Assembly: GCF_022808855.1 (NCBI RefSeq)
Contig: NZ_JAKZLF010000010.1
Span: 1 to 64,000, forward strand
Source: Anaeromyxobacter soli
GTDB taxonomy: Bacteria > Myxococcota > Myxococcia > Myxococcales > Anaeromyxobacteraceae
Reading direction: 5' to 3'
Length of the DNA stretch: 64,000 nt
Numbering within the stretch: the first letter of the stretch is position 1; every line of letters starts with the position of its first letter. The position numbers and the translations under genes are program-made. Below the pieces are notes generated by a model, which did not search any database, was not told where the DNA came from, and saw only the letters and a program-made list of their open reading frames with translations. Shown here in pieces: positions 41,716 through 50,960 of the stretch.

Positions 41716-42867
41716 ATGCGCAGGGAGCACGCGGGGCACCCCGCGGAGGGAGGGTTCCGCGAGGGCGACGGGGCCGCGGATCGCCTGCGGTCACTGCTCC
41801 GCTACGCGGTGCTCGCGCCGTCGCGCCACAACACCCAGCCCTGGATCTTCGAGATCGAGGGGGACGAGGTCCGAGTCTTCGCCGACGCCTCGCGCGCGCT
41901 CCCCGCCGCAGACCCCGATGGCCGGCAGCTCCTCATGGCGTGCGGCGCGGCGCTCGTGAACCTGCGCGTCGCCGCCCAGCACTTCGGCCACACCCTGTCG
42001 GTCGAGACCATGCCCGCCCATCGCGCGGACGGCCTCGTCGCGCGGGTGCGGCTCGAGGAGCGCTGGGCGTCCACGCCGGAGGCCGAGGCCATGTTCCGCG
42101 CCATCCCGCTGCGGCGCACGAACCGGCTCCCGCTCGACGGCCGCGAGCCACCGGACGGCCTCCTCACGGCGCTGCTCCGCGAGGCGCGCCGGGAGCACGT
42201 GTCCCTGCGGGTCGTCGAGGAGCGCGAGCGGCGAGCGGTGTCGGAGATCGTGGCCGAGGGCGACCGGCTCCAGTGGGCGAGCGGCAGGTTCCGGGCCGAG
42301 CTCGCCGCCTGGACGCGCTCCAACTCGTCGAGCCGCCAGGACGGCCTGCCGGGCTACTCCTACGGCATGAGCGACGCCGCCGCCTTCGTGCACCCGCTCG
42401 CCGTGCGCTTCGCGGGGACCGGCCGCGCGGAGGCGGACCGCGACCGGCGCCGGGCGATCGGGACGAAGGCCCTGCTCGTCCTGTCCACGCCGGACGACGC
42501 GGAGGCCGGCTGGATCGCCGCCGGCGAGGCGCTGCAGCGCGTGCTGCTCCGCGCCACCTGCGCCGGGCTCTACGCGTCGTACTTCTCCCAGGTCATCGAG
42601 CTCCCCGACCTGCGCCACCGGCTGCGCGAGGCGATCGGGGAGCGCGGCGCGCCCCAGATCATGTTCAGGCTCGGCTATGGTCTCGAGGTGCGCGCTCCCC
42701 CGCGGCGGCCGGTGGAGGGCGTGCTCCGCGCGTTCGCCGCCACGCCCGCGCGGCCGCAGCCCCTCGCGCTGCGCGCCCCGCCGCTCGCGCTGCCGCGGCC
42801 CGGCATCCTGACGGGCGGCGCGCGGCCCACCCGGGCTCAGCCCGGGGGCGCCGCGCCGAGCCGGTAG
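41716..42867 (+). CDS. Acg-type nitroreductase-family FMN protein
   Basis: This 383-residue protein shows the Acg subgroup of nitroreductases: LLRYAVLAPSRHNTQPWIFE near the N-terminus, FADASRALPAADPDGRQLLMACGAAL, IPLRRTNRLPLDG, and in the second half AAGEALQRVLLRATCAGLYASYFSQVIELPDLR. FMN binding is expected, although mycobacterial Acg may sequester FMN rather than act as an enzyme. The substrate is unknown. The C-terminal 50 residues are Pro/Ala-rich. The 3' end overlaps the convergent methyltransferase gene by 31 bp. A GGAG ribosome site precedes the ATG. Confidence 0.85.
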   Translation: MRREHAGHPAEGGFREGDGAADRLRSLLRYAVLAPSRHNTQPWIFEIEGDEVRVFADASRALPAADPDGRQLLMACGAALVNLRVAAQHFGHTLSVETMPAHRADGLVARVRLEERWASTPEAEAMFRAIPLRRTNRLPLDGREPPDGLLTALLREARREHVSLRVVEERERRAVSEIVAEGDRLQWASGRFRAELAAWTRSNSSSRQDGLPGYSYGMSDAAAFVHPLAVRFAGTGRAEADRDRRRAIGTKALLVLSTPDDAEAGWIAAGEALQRVLLRATCAGLYASYFSQVIELPDLRHRLREAIGERGAPQIMFRLGYGLEVRAPPRRPVEGVLRAFAATPARPQPLALRAPPLALPRPGILTGGARPTRAQPGGAAPSR

Positions 42868-44069
42868 AGGCGGGTCCGCTCCGCCGCGCGCGCGGCGTGG
42901 AGCGGGTCCTCGCGATCCTGGACCCGCGGATGCGCCGGGCGCGTCTCGCGCACGTCGCGGACCACGAGCCCCGCGGCGACGGCGAGCGCCTCGACGGCGC
43001 CGGGGGGCCGGAGCCCGAGCCGCTCGGCGAGATCCGAGATGACGATCCAGGCCTCGCCGCCCGGCGCGAGCCGCGCGGGCAGCGTGCGGAGGAGCCGGTC
43101 GAGGAACCTGCCGCCGGGGTCGTACACCGCGCGCTCCAGGGGCGAGGCCGCCTCGGCGGGCAGCCAGGGCGGATTCGAGACGACGAGCTCGACCGGCGCG
43201 CCGTCCTCGGGGAAGAGATCCGCCTGCACCACCTCGACGCGATCCGCGAGCCCGAGCCGCGCCGCGTTCTCGCGGGCGCACGCGACCGCGGCGGACTCGA
43301 CGTCGGTCGCGACGACCCGCGCGCCGGCGCGGGCGAGGACGAGCGCCAGCACGCCCGTGCCGGTGCCGACGTCGTAGGCCCGCTTCCCCGCGACCGGCCA
43401 CTCGGCGGCCGCGGCAGCGACGAGGTCCACGTACTCGGCGCGCACCGGAGCGTAGACGCCATAGCGCGGGTGGACGCGCGCGCCGAGGGCCCGCACCTCG
43501 ACGCCGCGCCGCCGCCACTCGTGCGCCCCGACGATCCCGAGCAGCTCCCGCAGCGGCAGGAGCCCGGGCCCCTGCGGCATGGGGCCGAGGGCCTCCTCGC
43601 AGGCGGAGGCCACGTCCGGCGCCCGGGGGAGCGCGACGCGCCAGCCCGCCTCGACCGGTACGACGAGGCGGGTGAGCACCTCGTGCTCGAGCCGCTTCAG
43701 CGCGCGCTCCCGCCGGAACTCCGACGCAAGGTCCTGGGTGGGGGGAGGGAGCGGGAGAGCGGGCCGCCGGGCGCCGGGCGCAGGGCGGCCGCGCCGTCTG
43801 GCGCCGGAGGGGGCCTGGCCGGGGCGGGCGAGCCGCCGCGCCATGGCGGTGAGGAGCTGTCGCGCATTGTGATAATCGCCCTCGTACACGAGGGCCTCCC
43901 CGCTGCTGGCGCGCGCGACGGCGACCGCGGCGGTGGTGCGGTCGTCGGCGGCGCCCGCCCGCGCCGGCGCAGGCACGAGCTGCGAGAGCCACGCGGCCCG
44001 GCGCTCACCGGACGGGGTGCGCCAGATCAGCAGAGGGGGCGAGATCACCGGGGAAGCTCGTTGCGGCAC
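42837..44069 (-). CDS. Class I methyltransferase with NPPW motif, N-terminal extension
   Basis: This 410-residue protein has a SAM-binding domain in residues 225-400: AYDVGTGTGVLALVLARAGA (motif I), VVATDVESAAVACARENA, and VVSNPPWLPAE, the N-P-P-(Y/W) motif of methyltransferases acting on N of glutamine, adenine or guanine in the PrmC/RlmG group. LLGIVGAHEWRRRGVEVRAL and ARVHPRYGVYAPVRAEYVDL just before the domain fit the PrmC-like linker. The first 110 residues are mostly Pro/Arg/Ala-rich and not recognised. The target (protein, rRNA or small molecule) is uncertain. It is divergent from sucA with a 47-bp spacer. Confidence 0.8.
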   Translation of the reverse strand: MPQRASPVISPPLLIWRTPSGERRAAWLSQLVPAPARAGAADDRTTAAVAVARASSGEALVYEGDYHNARQLLTAMARRLARPGQAPSGARRRGRPAPGARRPALPLPPPTQDLASEFRRERALKRLEHEVLTRLVVPVEAGWRVALPRAPDVASACEEALGPMPQGPGLLPLRELLGIVGAHEWRRRGVEVRALGARVHPRYGVYAPVRAEYVDLVAAAAAEWPVAGKRAYDVGTGTGVLALVLARAGARVVATDVESAAVACARENAARLGLADRVEVVQADLFPEDGAPVELVVSNPPWLPAEAASPLERAVYDPGGRFLDRLLRTLPARLAPGGEAWIVISDLAERLGLRPPGAVEALAVAAGLVVRDVRETRPAHPRVQDREDPLHAARAAERTRLYRLGAAPPG

Positions 44070-44106
44070 CGTTCCACGAGGCGGCGTTCGGTCGGCCAGT
44101 TAAGTT

Positions 44107-44118
44107 ATGTCGCGACAT
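44107..44118. promoter_or_regulatory. Perfect 12-bp palindrome at the sucA start codon (possible operator)
   Basis: ATGTCGCGACAT is a perfect palindrome whose last two bases overlap the ATG of sucA. The immediately preceding bases (TTAAGTTATG) are AT-rich and may include a -10 element, and no Shine-Dalgarno is visible, so a leaderless or repressed transcript is possible. A role as operator is inferred from symmetry and position only. Confidence 0.35.
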
Positions 44119-46942
44119 GTCATCACCCGAGACCGATCTTCCCGTCCCGGCGCCGAGCGCCAACAACCTGAGCTTCGTCGAGAAGCTGTACTACGAGTGG
44201 CTCGCCGAGCCCAGCGCGGTGGACGAGCGCTGGCGCAGGTACTTCGAGGCGCTGCCGGCCTCCCCGGGCAGCGAGCCGGCGCCGGAGGCGTTCGCGCCTC
44301 GGCGGCCGAACGGGGCCGCGCACGCCGCCCCTGCTGCTGCGGCGACCGCGTCGGCGGACGCCGCGTTCCAGGCGCGGGTGGACCGGCTCGTCACCGCGTA
44401 CCGCGAGTACGGCCACCTGCGGGCCGACCTCGATCCCCTTGCGCTCACCCGCCGCGCGGAGCGCTTCTCACTCGCGGCGTTCGGGCTCTCCGAGGCGGAC
44501 CTCGACCGGCCCGCGGCGGACCCGGAGGGGCACCGCGGTGACACGCTCCGGCAGCTCGTGGCGAGGCTGGAGGAGACCTACTGCCGGACGATCGGCGTCG
44601 AGCTCGCGCACATGCACGACGCCGACCTGCGCGGCTGGCTCGAGCAGCGGATGGAGCGCACGCGCAACCGCGTGTCGCTCGACGCCGGGGTGAAGAAGCG
44701 GCTGCTCGAGAAGCTCGTCGAGGCGGAGACGCTCGAGCAGTACCTCGGGACGAAGTTCCTCGGCGCGAAGCGCTTCAGCGTGGAGGGCGCCGAGGGGCTC
44801 CTGCCGCTCTTCGAGCTCGCGGTGGATCGGGCCATCGGCCACGGGGTGCGCAACGTCGTCATCGGCATGGCGCACCGCGGGCGGCTCAACGTGCTCGCCA
44901 ACGTGGTCGGCAAGCCGCTCCGCGACATCTTCGCCGAGTTCCGCGACGCGGCCATCGTGAACGCCGGCGGGGGCGACGTGAAGTACCACCTCGGCTACTC
45001 CTCGGACCGCGAGAGCGCCGAGGGCGTCCTCGTGCACCTGTCGCTCGCGTTCAACCCGAGCCACCTCGAGTGGATCGACACGGTGGTGCAGGGGCGGGTG
45101 CGCGCGAAGCAGGATCGCTACAGCGACACCGGGCGCCAGCGCTCGCTGCCCATCCTCGTCCACGGCGACGCGGCGTTCGCGGCCCAGGGCGTCGTCGCCG
45201 AGTCGCTCCAGATGTCGGAGCTCGAGGCGTACACGGTGGGCGGCACGATCCACGTCATCGTGAACAACCAGGTCGGCTTCACGACCTCGCCCCGCGACGC
45301 GCGCTCGACGACCTACAGCACCGGCCCCGCGCGCATGCTGCAGATCCCCATCATCCACGTGAACGGCGAGGACATGGAGGCGGTCGCCCAGGCGGTGCTG
45401 ATCGCCGTCGACTTCCGCCAGCGCTTTCACCGGGACGTGGTGATCGACCTGTGGACCTACCGGCGGCACGGCCACAACGAGGGGGACGAGCCCGCGTTCA
45501 CCCAGCCCGTCATGTACCGGGCCATCGCGCGCAAGCCGACCCTGAAGGCGCTCTACGCGCAGGCGCTCGTGAAGGAGGGGACGCTCGCGGCCGGCGAGCT
45601 CGAGCAGATGGTCGCGCGCTACCGCGCGCGGCTCGAGGAGGCGTACCACGACTCGGCGAAGATCGCGGTCCAGGCGGGCGCCCCGCCGATGACCGGGTTC
45701 TGGAAGGACTTCCGCGGCGGGGCGATGGGCCGCGAGGAGCCGCAGACCGGCGTCGCGCCGGACGTCTTGCGGAAGGTGGGCGACCTGCTCGTCGAGGTCC
45801 CGCGCGGCTTCCGCGTTCACCCGAAGCTCGCGAAGGTGCTCGAGGCGCGCGCCCAGATGGTGCGCGGCGAGAAGCCGGTGGACTGGGCGATGGCGGAGGA
45901 GCTCGCGCTCGGCACGCTCGCGTGGGAGGGCACGCGCATCCGGCTCTCCGGCCAGGACACGCGACGCGGCACCTTCAGCCACCGGCACGCGGTGCTCTAC
46001 GACCACGAGTCGGGCATCCCGTACTCGCCGCTCGCCCATCTGCGGAGCGGCCAGGGTCCGGTCGAGATCCGCGACAGCCTGCTCTCGGAGGCGGGCGCGC
46101 TCGGGTTCGAGTACGGCTACAGCCTCGAGATGCCGGACGCGCTCACCGTCTGGGAGGCGCAGTTCGGCGACTTCGTGAACGCGGCGCAGGTCATCATCGA
46201 CCAGTTCCTCTCCTCCGGAGAGGCCAAGTGGAACCGGCTCTCCGGGCTCGCGCTGCTCCTGCCTCACGGCATGGAGGGGCAGGGTCCGGAGCACTCGTCC
46301 GCGCGGCTCGAGCGCTTCCTCGAGCTCTCCGTGGACGACAACTGGCGCGTGGTGAACCTCACCACCCCCGCCCAGTACTTCCACGCGCTGCGCCGCCAGG
46401 TGCGCTCGCCGTACCGCAAGCCGCTCGTGGTGATGTCGCCGAAGAGCCTCCTCAGGCACCCGAAGGTCGTGTCGCCGCTCGATCAGCTCGTGCAGGAGCG
46501 CTTCCGCCCCGTGATCGACGACGAGTGGGTCGACCCAACGGAGACGACGCGGGTCGTCCTGTGCTCGGGCAAGCTCTACTACGACCTCGCCGCCGCGCGG
46601 GAGGCTCAGGGTGCGCGGCACGCGGCGATCGTACGGCTCGAGCAGCTCTACCCGCTCGACGTGGAGTCGGTGCGGACCGCCATCGCGCGCTTCCGCCCGG
46701 GGGTCGAGATCGTCTGGTCGCAGGAGGAGCCGTCGAACATGGGCGCGTGGGACTACGTGAACGCCCACCTCGCGCCGCGGCTCCCGTCGCGGATCGCGCT
46801 CGTCTCGCGCGGACCGTCGGCGAGCCCGGCGGCCGGGTCGGCGACGCGCCACCGGCTCGAGCAGGAGCAGCTCGTGCGCGAGGCCCTCGGAGAGCCCGTC
46901 TCGCGGATCCGCGCGGAGCGCGCGGCCGCCCAGGAGCGCTGA
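44117..46942 (+). CDS. sucA: 2-oxoglutarate dehydrogenase E1 component
   Basis: SucA is the thiamine-diphosphate-dependent decarboxylase of the 2-oxoglutarate dehydrogenase complex in the TCA cycle. The 941-residue length matches E. coli SucA (933). Landmarks are the N-terminal E2-binding segment NNLSFVEKLYYEWL, the catalytic GMAHRGRLNVLANV, HVIVNNQVGFTTSP, the TDP-binding HVNGEDMEAVAQA with RRHGHNEGDEPAFTQP, and HGMEGQGPEHSSARLERFL in the transketolase-like second half. It is followed after 5 bp by sucB; the E3 gene (lpd) is not in this window. No clear ribosome-binding site precedes the ATG, which lies within a 12-bp palindrome. Confidence 0.97.
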   Translation: MSSPETDLPVPAPSANNLSFVEKLYYEWLAEPSAVDERWRRYFEALPASPGSEPAPEAFAPRRPNGAAHAAPAAAATASADAAFQARVDRLVTAYREYGHLRADLDPLALTRRAERFSLAAFGLSEADLDRPAADPEGHRGDTLRQLVARLEETYCRTIGVELAHMHDADLRGWLEQRMERTRNRVSLDAGVKKRLLEKLVEAETLEQYLGTKFLGAKRFSVEGAEGLLPLFELAVDRAIGHGVRNVVIGMAHRGRLNVLANVVGKPLRDIFAEFRDAAIVNAGGGDVKYHLGYSSDRESAEGVLVHLSLAFNPSHLEWIDTVVQGRVRAKQDRYSDTGRQRSLPILVHGDAAFAAQGVVAESLQMSELEAYTVGGTIHVIVNNQVGFTTSPRDARSTTYSTGPARMLQIPIIHVNGEDMEAVAQAVLIAVDFRQRFHRDVVIDLWTYRRHGHNEGDEPAFTQPVMYRAIARKPTLKALYAQALVKEGTLAAGELEQMVARYRARLEEAYHDSAKIAVQAGAPPMTGFWKDFRGGAMGREEPQTGVAPDVLRKVGDLLVEVPRGFRVHPKLAKVLEARAQMVRGEKPVDWAMAEELALGTLAWEGTRIRLSGQDTRRGTFSHRHAVLYDHESGIPYSPLAHLRSGQGPVEIRDSLLSEAGALGFEYGYSLEMPDALTVWEAQFGDFVNAAQVIIDQFLSSGEAKWNRLSGLALLLPHGMEGQGPEHSSARLERFLELSVDDNWRVVNLTTPAQYFHALRRQVRSPYRKPLVVMSPKSLLRHPKVVSPLDQLVQERFRPVIDDEWVDPTETTRVVLCSGKLYYDLAAAREAQGARHAAIVRLEQLYPLDVESVRTAIARFRPGVEIVWSQEEPSNMGAWDYVNAHLAPRLPSRIALVSRGPSASPAAGSATRHRLEQEQLVREALGEPVSRIRAERAAAQER

Positions 46943-46947
46943 AGATC

Positions 46948-48234
46948 ATGTCCATCCAGCTGAAGGTCCCGTCTCTCGGAGAGTCGGTGACGCAGGCCAC
47001 CATCGGCGCGTGGCTCAAGAACGAAGGCGAGCGCGTCCAGGTGGACGAGCCGCTCGTCGAGGTCGAGAGCGAGAAGGCCACGGTGGCGGTCCCGGCGCCC
47101 GCCGCGGGCGTCCTGAAGCGGGTGCTGAAGCGCACCGGCGACACCGTCGCGGTGGGGGAGGCCATCGCGGAGCTCGAGGAAGGCGCCGCCGGCGAGGCGG
47201 CCGCGACATCCCCGCTCGGCTCGGGCCCCACGCCGGGTGGCGTCGTCCCCGTGGCGCGGGCCGAGCCTCCGCCCCCTGCTCCGACCCCGCCTGCAGCGGC
47301 CCCACCGACCGTGCGTACCGCGCCGGCGGCCCCCGCACCCTCCGCGGGTGCGCGCCGGGCCCCGCCGAGCGCGCGGCGGCTCCTCGCCGAGCACGGGCTC
47401 GAGCTGGGCGCCGTGGCGGGCTCGGGCCCCGGAGGCCAGGTGCGCAAGGAGGACGTGGTGCGCGCCCTCGAGCGGCCGGCGGCCGCGCGCGGTCCCGCGC
47501 CCGCGCCCGCCCCGGCCCCCAGGGACGGCGCGACCGCCCGGGAGCGCGTCGTGGCGATGACGTCGCTCCGGCGCACGGTCGCTCGGCGGCTCGTGGAGGC
47601 CCAGCAGACCGCCGCGATCCTCACCACCTTCAACGAGATCGACATGTCGCGCGTGCTCGCGCTGCGCGAGCGGCACGGGGAGACGTTCCTCGCGAAGCAC
47701 GGCGTGAAGCTCGGCTTCATGTCCTTCTTCGTGAAGGCGGCGGTCGAGGGGCTGCGCGCGTTCCCGGTGGTGAACGCGGAGGTGCGCGGCACCGACATCG
47801 TCTACAAGGACCACTACGACATCGGGGTGGCGGTCGGCGGCGGCAAGGGGCTCGTGGTCCCCATCGTGCGCGACGCGGACGCGCTCTCCTTCGCCGACGT
47901 GGAGAAGACGATCGGCGAGCTCGCCAGGAAGGCGCGGGACAACCGCATCACGATGGACGACCTCGCCGGCGGTACGTTCACGATCTCGAACGGCGGCATC
48001 TACGGCTCGCTGCTCTCGACGCCCATCCTGAACCCGCCGCAGTCCGGGATCCTCGGGCTCCACAAGATCGAGAAGCGCGCGGTGGTCGAGGGGGACGCGA
48101 TCGTCGCGCGGCCGATGATGTACGTCGCCCTCTCGTACGACCACCGCATCGTCGACGGACGCGAGGCGGTGCAGTTCCTCATCGCGGTGAAGAACGCCAT
48201 CGAGGATCCCGAGCGGATCCTGCTCGAGATCTGA
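46948..48234 (+). CDS. sucB: 2-oxoglutarate dehydrogenase E2, dihydrolipoyl succinyltransferase
   Basis: This 428-residue E2 protein has a lipoyl domain at 1-80, with lipoyl-lysine in VEVESEKATVAVPAP. An Ala/Pro-rich hinge is followed by the peripheral subunit-binding domain (about 135-175, PSARRLLAEHGLELGAV then GSGPGGQVRKEDVV). The catalytic domain (about 195-428) has the active-site motif SYDHRIVDGREAVQF. The substrate is succinyl-dihydrolipoamide, transferred to CoA. It begins 5 bp after sucA, and the two form an operon. Length is normal. The upstream open frame overlapping sucA is a shadow and was excluded. Confidence 0.97.
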   Translation: MSIQLKVPSLGESVTQATIGAWLKNEGERVQVDEPLVEVESEKATVAVPAPAAGVLKRVLKRTGDTVAVGEAIAELEEGAAGEAAATSPLGSGPTPGGVVPVARAEPPPPAPTPPAAAPPTVRTAPAAPAPSAGARRAPPSARRLLAEHGLELGAVAGSGPGGQVRKEDVVRALERPAAARGPAPAPAPAPRDGATARERVVAMTSLRRTVARRLVEAQQTAAILTTFNEIDMSRVLALRERHGETFLAKHGVKLGFMSFFVKAAVEGLRAFPVVNAEVRGTDIVYKDHYDIGVAVGGGKGLVVPIVRDADALSFADVEKTIGELARKARDNRITMDDLAGGTFTISNGGIYGSLLSTPILNPPQSGILGLHKIEKRAVVEGDAIVARPMMYVALSYDHRIVDGREAVQFLIAVKNAIEDPERILLEI

Positions 48235-48300
48235 GGCGGGACGGGTCGGCGGCCGGGCGTCCCCGGAGCCCTCGAGAGGGGCGAGGATCGCCCGCCGTGC

Positions 48301-48831
48301 TCAGCGCTGCCCGGCTCCCGTTCTCGCACCGCCGCGGGCGGCCGGGGGCGCGGCGCCGGGTCGTCCGCCGGGCAGGAAGAAGTAGACGCGCGCGTCGAGC
48401 ACCATCCACTGCCCGGAGTCGTCCTTCTTCATGAGGACGGAGGCGTGGGGGTGGGCGGGACGGGGAGCGGCGGCCGGGAGGTTCGGCCCCGTGACGTCCT
48501 GATCGAGGTCGAGCAGCACGGCCTCTCCGAGCGTCCGGACGCGCTCGATGCGGATGCGGTGCTTCGAGCCCTTGAGCGGCCCGGCGAGATCCTCGCGGAA
48601 CCGCTCGAGCACCTGTTCCCGCCCGAACGCGCGCTGACCGCGCGGGTTGACGAAGGTGCCGTCCGGCGCGAAGAACGCGGCCAGGGCGTTCGCGTCGTGG
48701 GCGTTGAACGCCGCCTCGAGCTCCCCCACGCGCTTCTCGAGATCCGGCGCCGCGGCGGCTCGCTCGCCCTCCGCCGCTGCGGGGATCGCGATCGCCAGCG
48801 AGAGTACGGCGGCTGCCATCCGCTTCCTCAT
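48301..48831 (-). CDS. SnoaL/NTF2-like fold secreted protein
   Basis: This 176-residue protein has a signal peptide (MRKRMAAAVLSLAIAIPAAAEG) and an NTF2-like domain from about residue 30. VGELEAAFNAHDANALAAFFAPDGTFVNPRGQRAFGREQVLERF is the SnoaL/SgcJ-type start, followed by LDLDQDVTG and VLMKKDDSGQWMVLDARVYFF. The fold binds a small hydrophobic ligand; members include enzymes and non-catalytic binders. The ATG has a good GGGAGG ribosome site, which supports the short form rather than the longer frame from 48885. The last 25 residues are Gly/Ala/Arg-rich. Confidence 0.8.
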   Translation of the reverse strand: MRKRMAAAVLSLAIAIPAAAEGERAAAAPDLEKRVGELEAAFNAHDANALAAFFAPDGTFVNPRGQRAFGREQVLERFREDLAGPLKGSKHRIRIERVRTLGEAVLLDLDQDVTGPNLPAAAPRPAHPHASVLMKKDDSGQWMVLDARVYFFLPGGRPGAAPPAARGGARTGAGQR

Positions 48832-49005
48832 GGTGAACCTCCCTGGCACACGGTGCGTGACGGCGTGCCGGATGGTCGCAGCCATATCGCGGGCGCGCTC
48901 GCGCGCCCGCTCACGCGTGGGGGAGCACGCCGCGCTGCGTTCGCACGTGCTGCGGGCGAGCGGGCGGCTCGGCGCCGGGGCGGGGGCTCGCGCCGGGCAC
49001 GGGCG

Positions 49006-49752
49006 TCACGGCGACGCGCCGAGCGCCGGGCGCTCCTCGCCCACGAGGGCGAGGAGCGTGAGGGCGTCGTGCACGGCGTGCCCGCCGAGGTCGTTGTTGA
49101 AGTAGACGAACGCGTCGCCGCCGCTCTCCGTCCACGCGAGGAGCTCGGCCGCGAACGGCCGGAGCGCCTCCACCCCGTATCGCCCCGAGTAGCGCCCGGT
49201 CGTGCCGTGGAAGCGCACGTAGCGGAAGCGTCCCGTGAGGCGGGGGGGCGGGCGCCTGATCTGGTCGTGCTCGCAGAAGGCGGCGCCGTGACGATCGAGC
49301 ACGTCACACGTCTCCTCCGAGTACCAGCCCTCGTTCCGGAACTCGACGACGTGGGGGCCGGCGGGGACCCGTCCGAGGAACCGATCGAGGCGGGGAAGGT
49401 CGGGCTTCATGTGCGGGGGAAGCTGCCAGAGCACCGGCCCGAGCTTCCGGCCGAACCGCGACACCGGCGCGTAGAAGCGCTCCAGCCCGGTCTCGGCGTC
49501 GAGCAGCCGCTTGAGGTGCGTGAGGTAGCGGCTGCCCTTCACCGCGAAGGTGAACCCGCGCGGCACCACCGAGCGCCACCGCTCGACCGCCTCCGGCGTC
49601 GGGAGCCGGTAGAACGTCGCGTTCATCTCGACCGTGTCGAAGAACCGGGCGTAGTGCGGGAGCCACTCGCGCTGGGGCAGCCCCTCCGGATAGAGGACGC
49701 CGCGCCAGTGGCGATACTGGTACCCGCTCGTGCCGACGCGGACGCGTCCCAT
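49006..49752 (-). CDS. DUF72 family protein (YecE-like)
   Basis: This 248-residue protein belongs to the DUF72/YecE family of TIM-barrel-like proteins. It has the diagnostic start VRVGTSGYQYRHWRGVLYPEGLP, the repeated ATFYRLPTPEAVERWRSVVP, FTFAVKGSRYLTHLKRL, VLWQLPPHMKPDL and the C-terminal YVYFNND-like segment (DAFVYFNNDLGGHAV). Function is unknown; no catalytic residues are assigned. It lies immediately downstream of the ligase gene on the same strand, but that does not define a role. Confidence 0.9.
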   Translation of the reverse strand: MGRVRVGTSGYQYRHWRGVLYPEGLPQREWLPHYARFFDTVEMNATFYRLPTPEAVERWRSVVPRGFTFAVKGSRYLTHLKRLLDAETGLERFYAPVSRFGRKLGPVLWQLPPHMKPDLPRLDRFLGRVPAGPHVVEFRNEGWYSEETCDVLDRHGAAFCEHDQIRRPPPRLTGRFRYVRFHGTTGRYSGRYGVEALRPFAAELLAWTESGGDAFVYFNNDLGGHAVHDALTLLALVGEERPALGASP

Positions 49753-49761
49753 GTCGGCAAT

Positions 49762-50874
49762 CTAACGGCGGCGCTCGATTCGGGAACGCCCGGCGGGAGT
49801 CGCTCGCGGGCCGGTCGAGCGCCGGCGCCGGCGCGGGCCCGGGGTCGACTTTCGGGTCGAGGAGGCCGAGCGGCCAGGGGTCGAGCTCGCGGTGGGGGAA
49901 TCGTTCGGGGACGAGGTCGGGGTCGCCCCCGGCCGCTCGCGCACGACGTCCTCCGGTCGCTTGTCCTCCCGGAGCCCCTGGAACGACGGGTGGCGGATCT
50001 TGCCGTCGTGCGTCCACTCGGTGAACGCGACCTCGCAGACGAGCTCGGGCCGGACCCAGTGCGCGCTGCGGCCCAGCCCGCCGGCGGGCGGCGGCGTGAA
50101 CGGGGACTCCTTCCGTGAGAGCGGCGCGAGCCGCTCCCGCAGGGCGCGGGCGCCCTCGTTCGTCCACCCCGTCCCGACCTTCCCGGCGAAGCGCAGCGCG
50201 CCGCCCTCCGGGTAGCCGACGAGCAGCGCGCCGATGGCGTCGCGGGCCGCCCCCTCGGGATCGGTGAAGCCGCCGACGACGAGCTCCTGCCGGAGCACGC
50301 ACTTCGCCTTGACCCAGGTGGCGTTCCTCCCGGGACGGTAGGGGCGGTCGATCCGCTTGGAGACGATGCCCTCGAGGCCGAGCCGGCACGCCTCCCGGTG
50401 GACGTCGCGGCCGCTCCCGGAGAAATGCTGTGCGTAGCGGATGATCCCGGCGCCCTCGCCGACGAGCCGCGCGAGGACGGCCTTGCGCTCGAGGAGCGGG
50501 CGCTCGGCCAGATCCTGCCCATCGAGGTGGAGGAGGTCGAAGACGAAGTAGAGGAGCTCGCGCCGCCCCGCGCCGAAGGCGTTCTGCAGCGCCTGGAAGC
50601 TCGTGCGCCCGTCGGGCAGTACGGCGGCGACCTCCCCGTCGAGGAGCGCCGAGCGGACCTTCAGCTTCCGCGCGGCGGCGGCGACCTCCGGGAACTGGGC
50701 CGTCCAGTCCTTGCCGTTGCGGCTCCAGAGCGTGACGGCGCCGTCCTCGATCGCGCAGCCGATCCGGTAGCCGTCGTACTTGATCTCGTGGACCCAGGCG
50801 GCGCCCTCGGGCGCCTCGTCCACGAGCTGCGCGAGCTGTGCGCGATAAGGCTGGACCTTCGTGCGTGAGGCCAC
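49762..50874 (-). CDS. ATP-dependent DNA ligase, LigD ligase-domain type
   Basis: This 370-residue protein has the ATP-dependent ligase core: catalytic Lys32 in HEIKYDGYRIG (motif I), SALLDGEVAAV (motif III), LLYFVFDLLHLDGQDL, LEGIVSKRID (motif IV) and WVKAKC (motif V). The OB-fold contains VVGGFTDPEG and the terminal VRPELVCEVAFTEWTHDGKIRHPSF. This order is that of the ligase domain of LigD, the non-homologous end-joining ligase, but the polymerase and 3'-phosphoesterase domains are absent, as is Ku nearby. The last 50 residues are Ser/Pro/Arg-rich and unconserved. GTG at 50874 is the chosen start. Confidence 0.9.
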   Translation of the reverse strand: MASRTKVQPYRAQLAQLVDEAPEGAAWVHEIKYDGYRIGCAIEDGAVTLWSRNGKDWTAQFPEVAAAARKLKVRSALLDGEVAAVLPDGRTSFQALQNAFGAGRRELLYFVFDLLHLDGQDLAERPLLERKAVLARLVGEGAGIIRYAQHFSGSGRDVHREACRLGLEGIVSKRIDRPYRPGRNATWVKAKCVLRQELVVGGFTDPEGAARDAIGALLVGYPEGGALRFAGKVGTGWTNEGARALRERLAPLSRKESPFTPPPAGGLGRSAHWVRPELVCEVAFTEWTHDGKIRHPSFQGLREDKRPEDVVRERPGATPTSSPNDSPTASSTPGRSASSTRKSTPGPRRRRRSTGPRATPAGRSRIERRR

Positions 50875-50960
50875 GGATCCGAAGCTCGCAACGCGAGGAG
50901 GCCCGGCCAAGCCCCGGAGGTTCCGCCCGCCGCCCGCCGAGGCCGCGCTCGAGGCGCCCG

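Noticed and set aside
44468-46852. A 794-codon minus-strand open frame opposite sucA.
   Set aside because: sucA is unambiguous over the whole length, and the antisense product is a repetitive charged string with no ribosome site.
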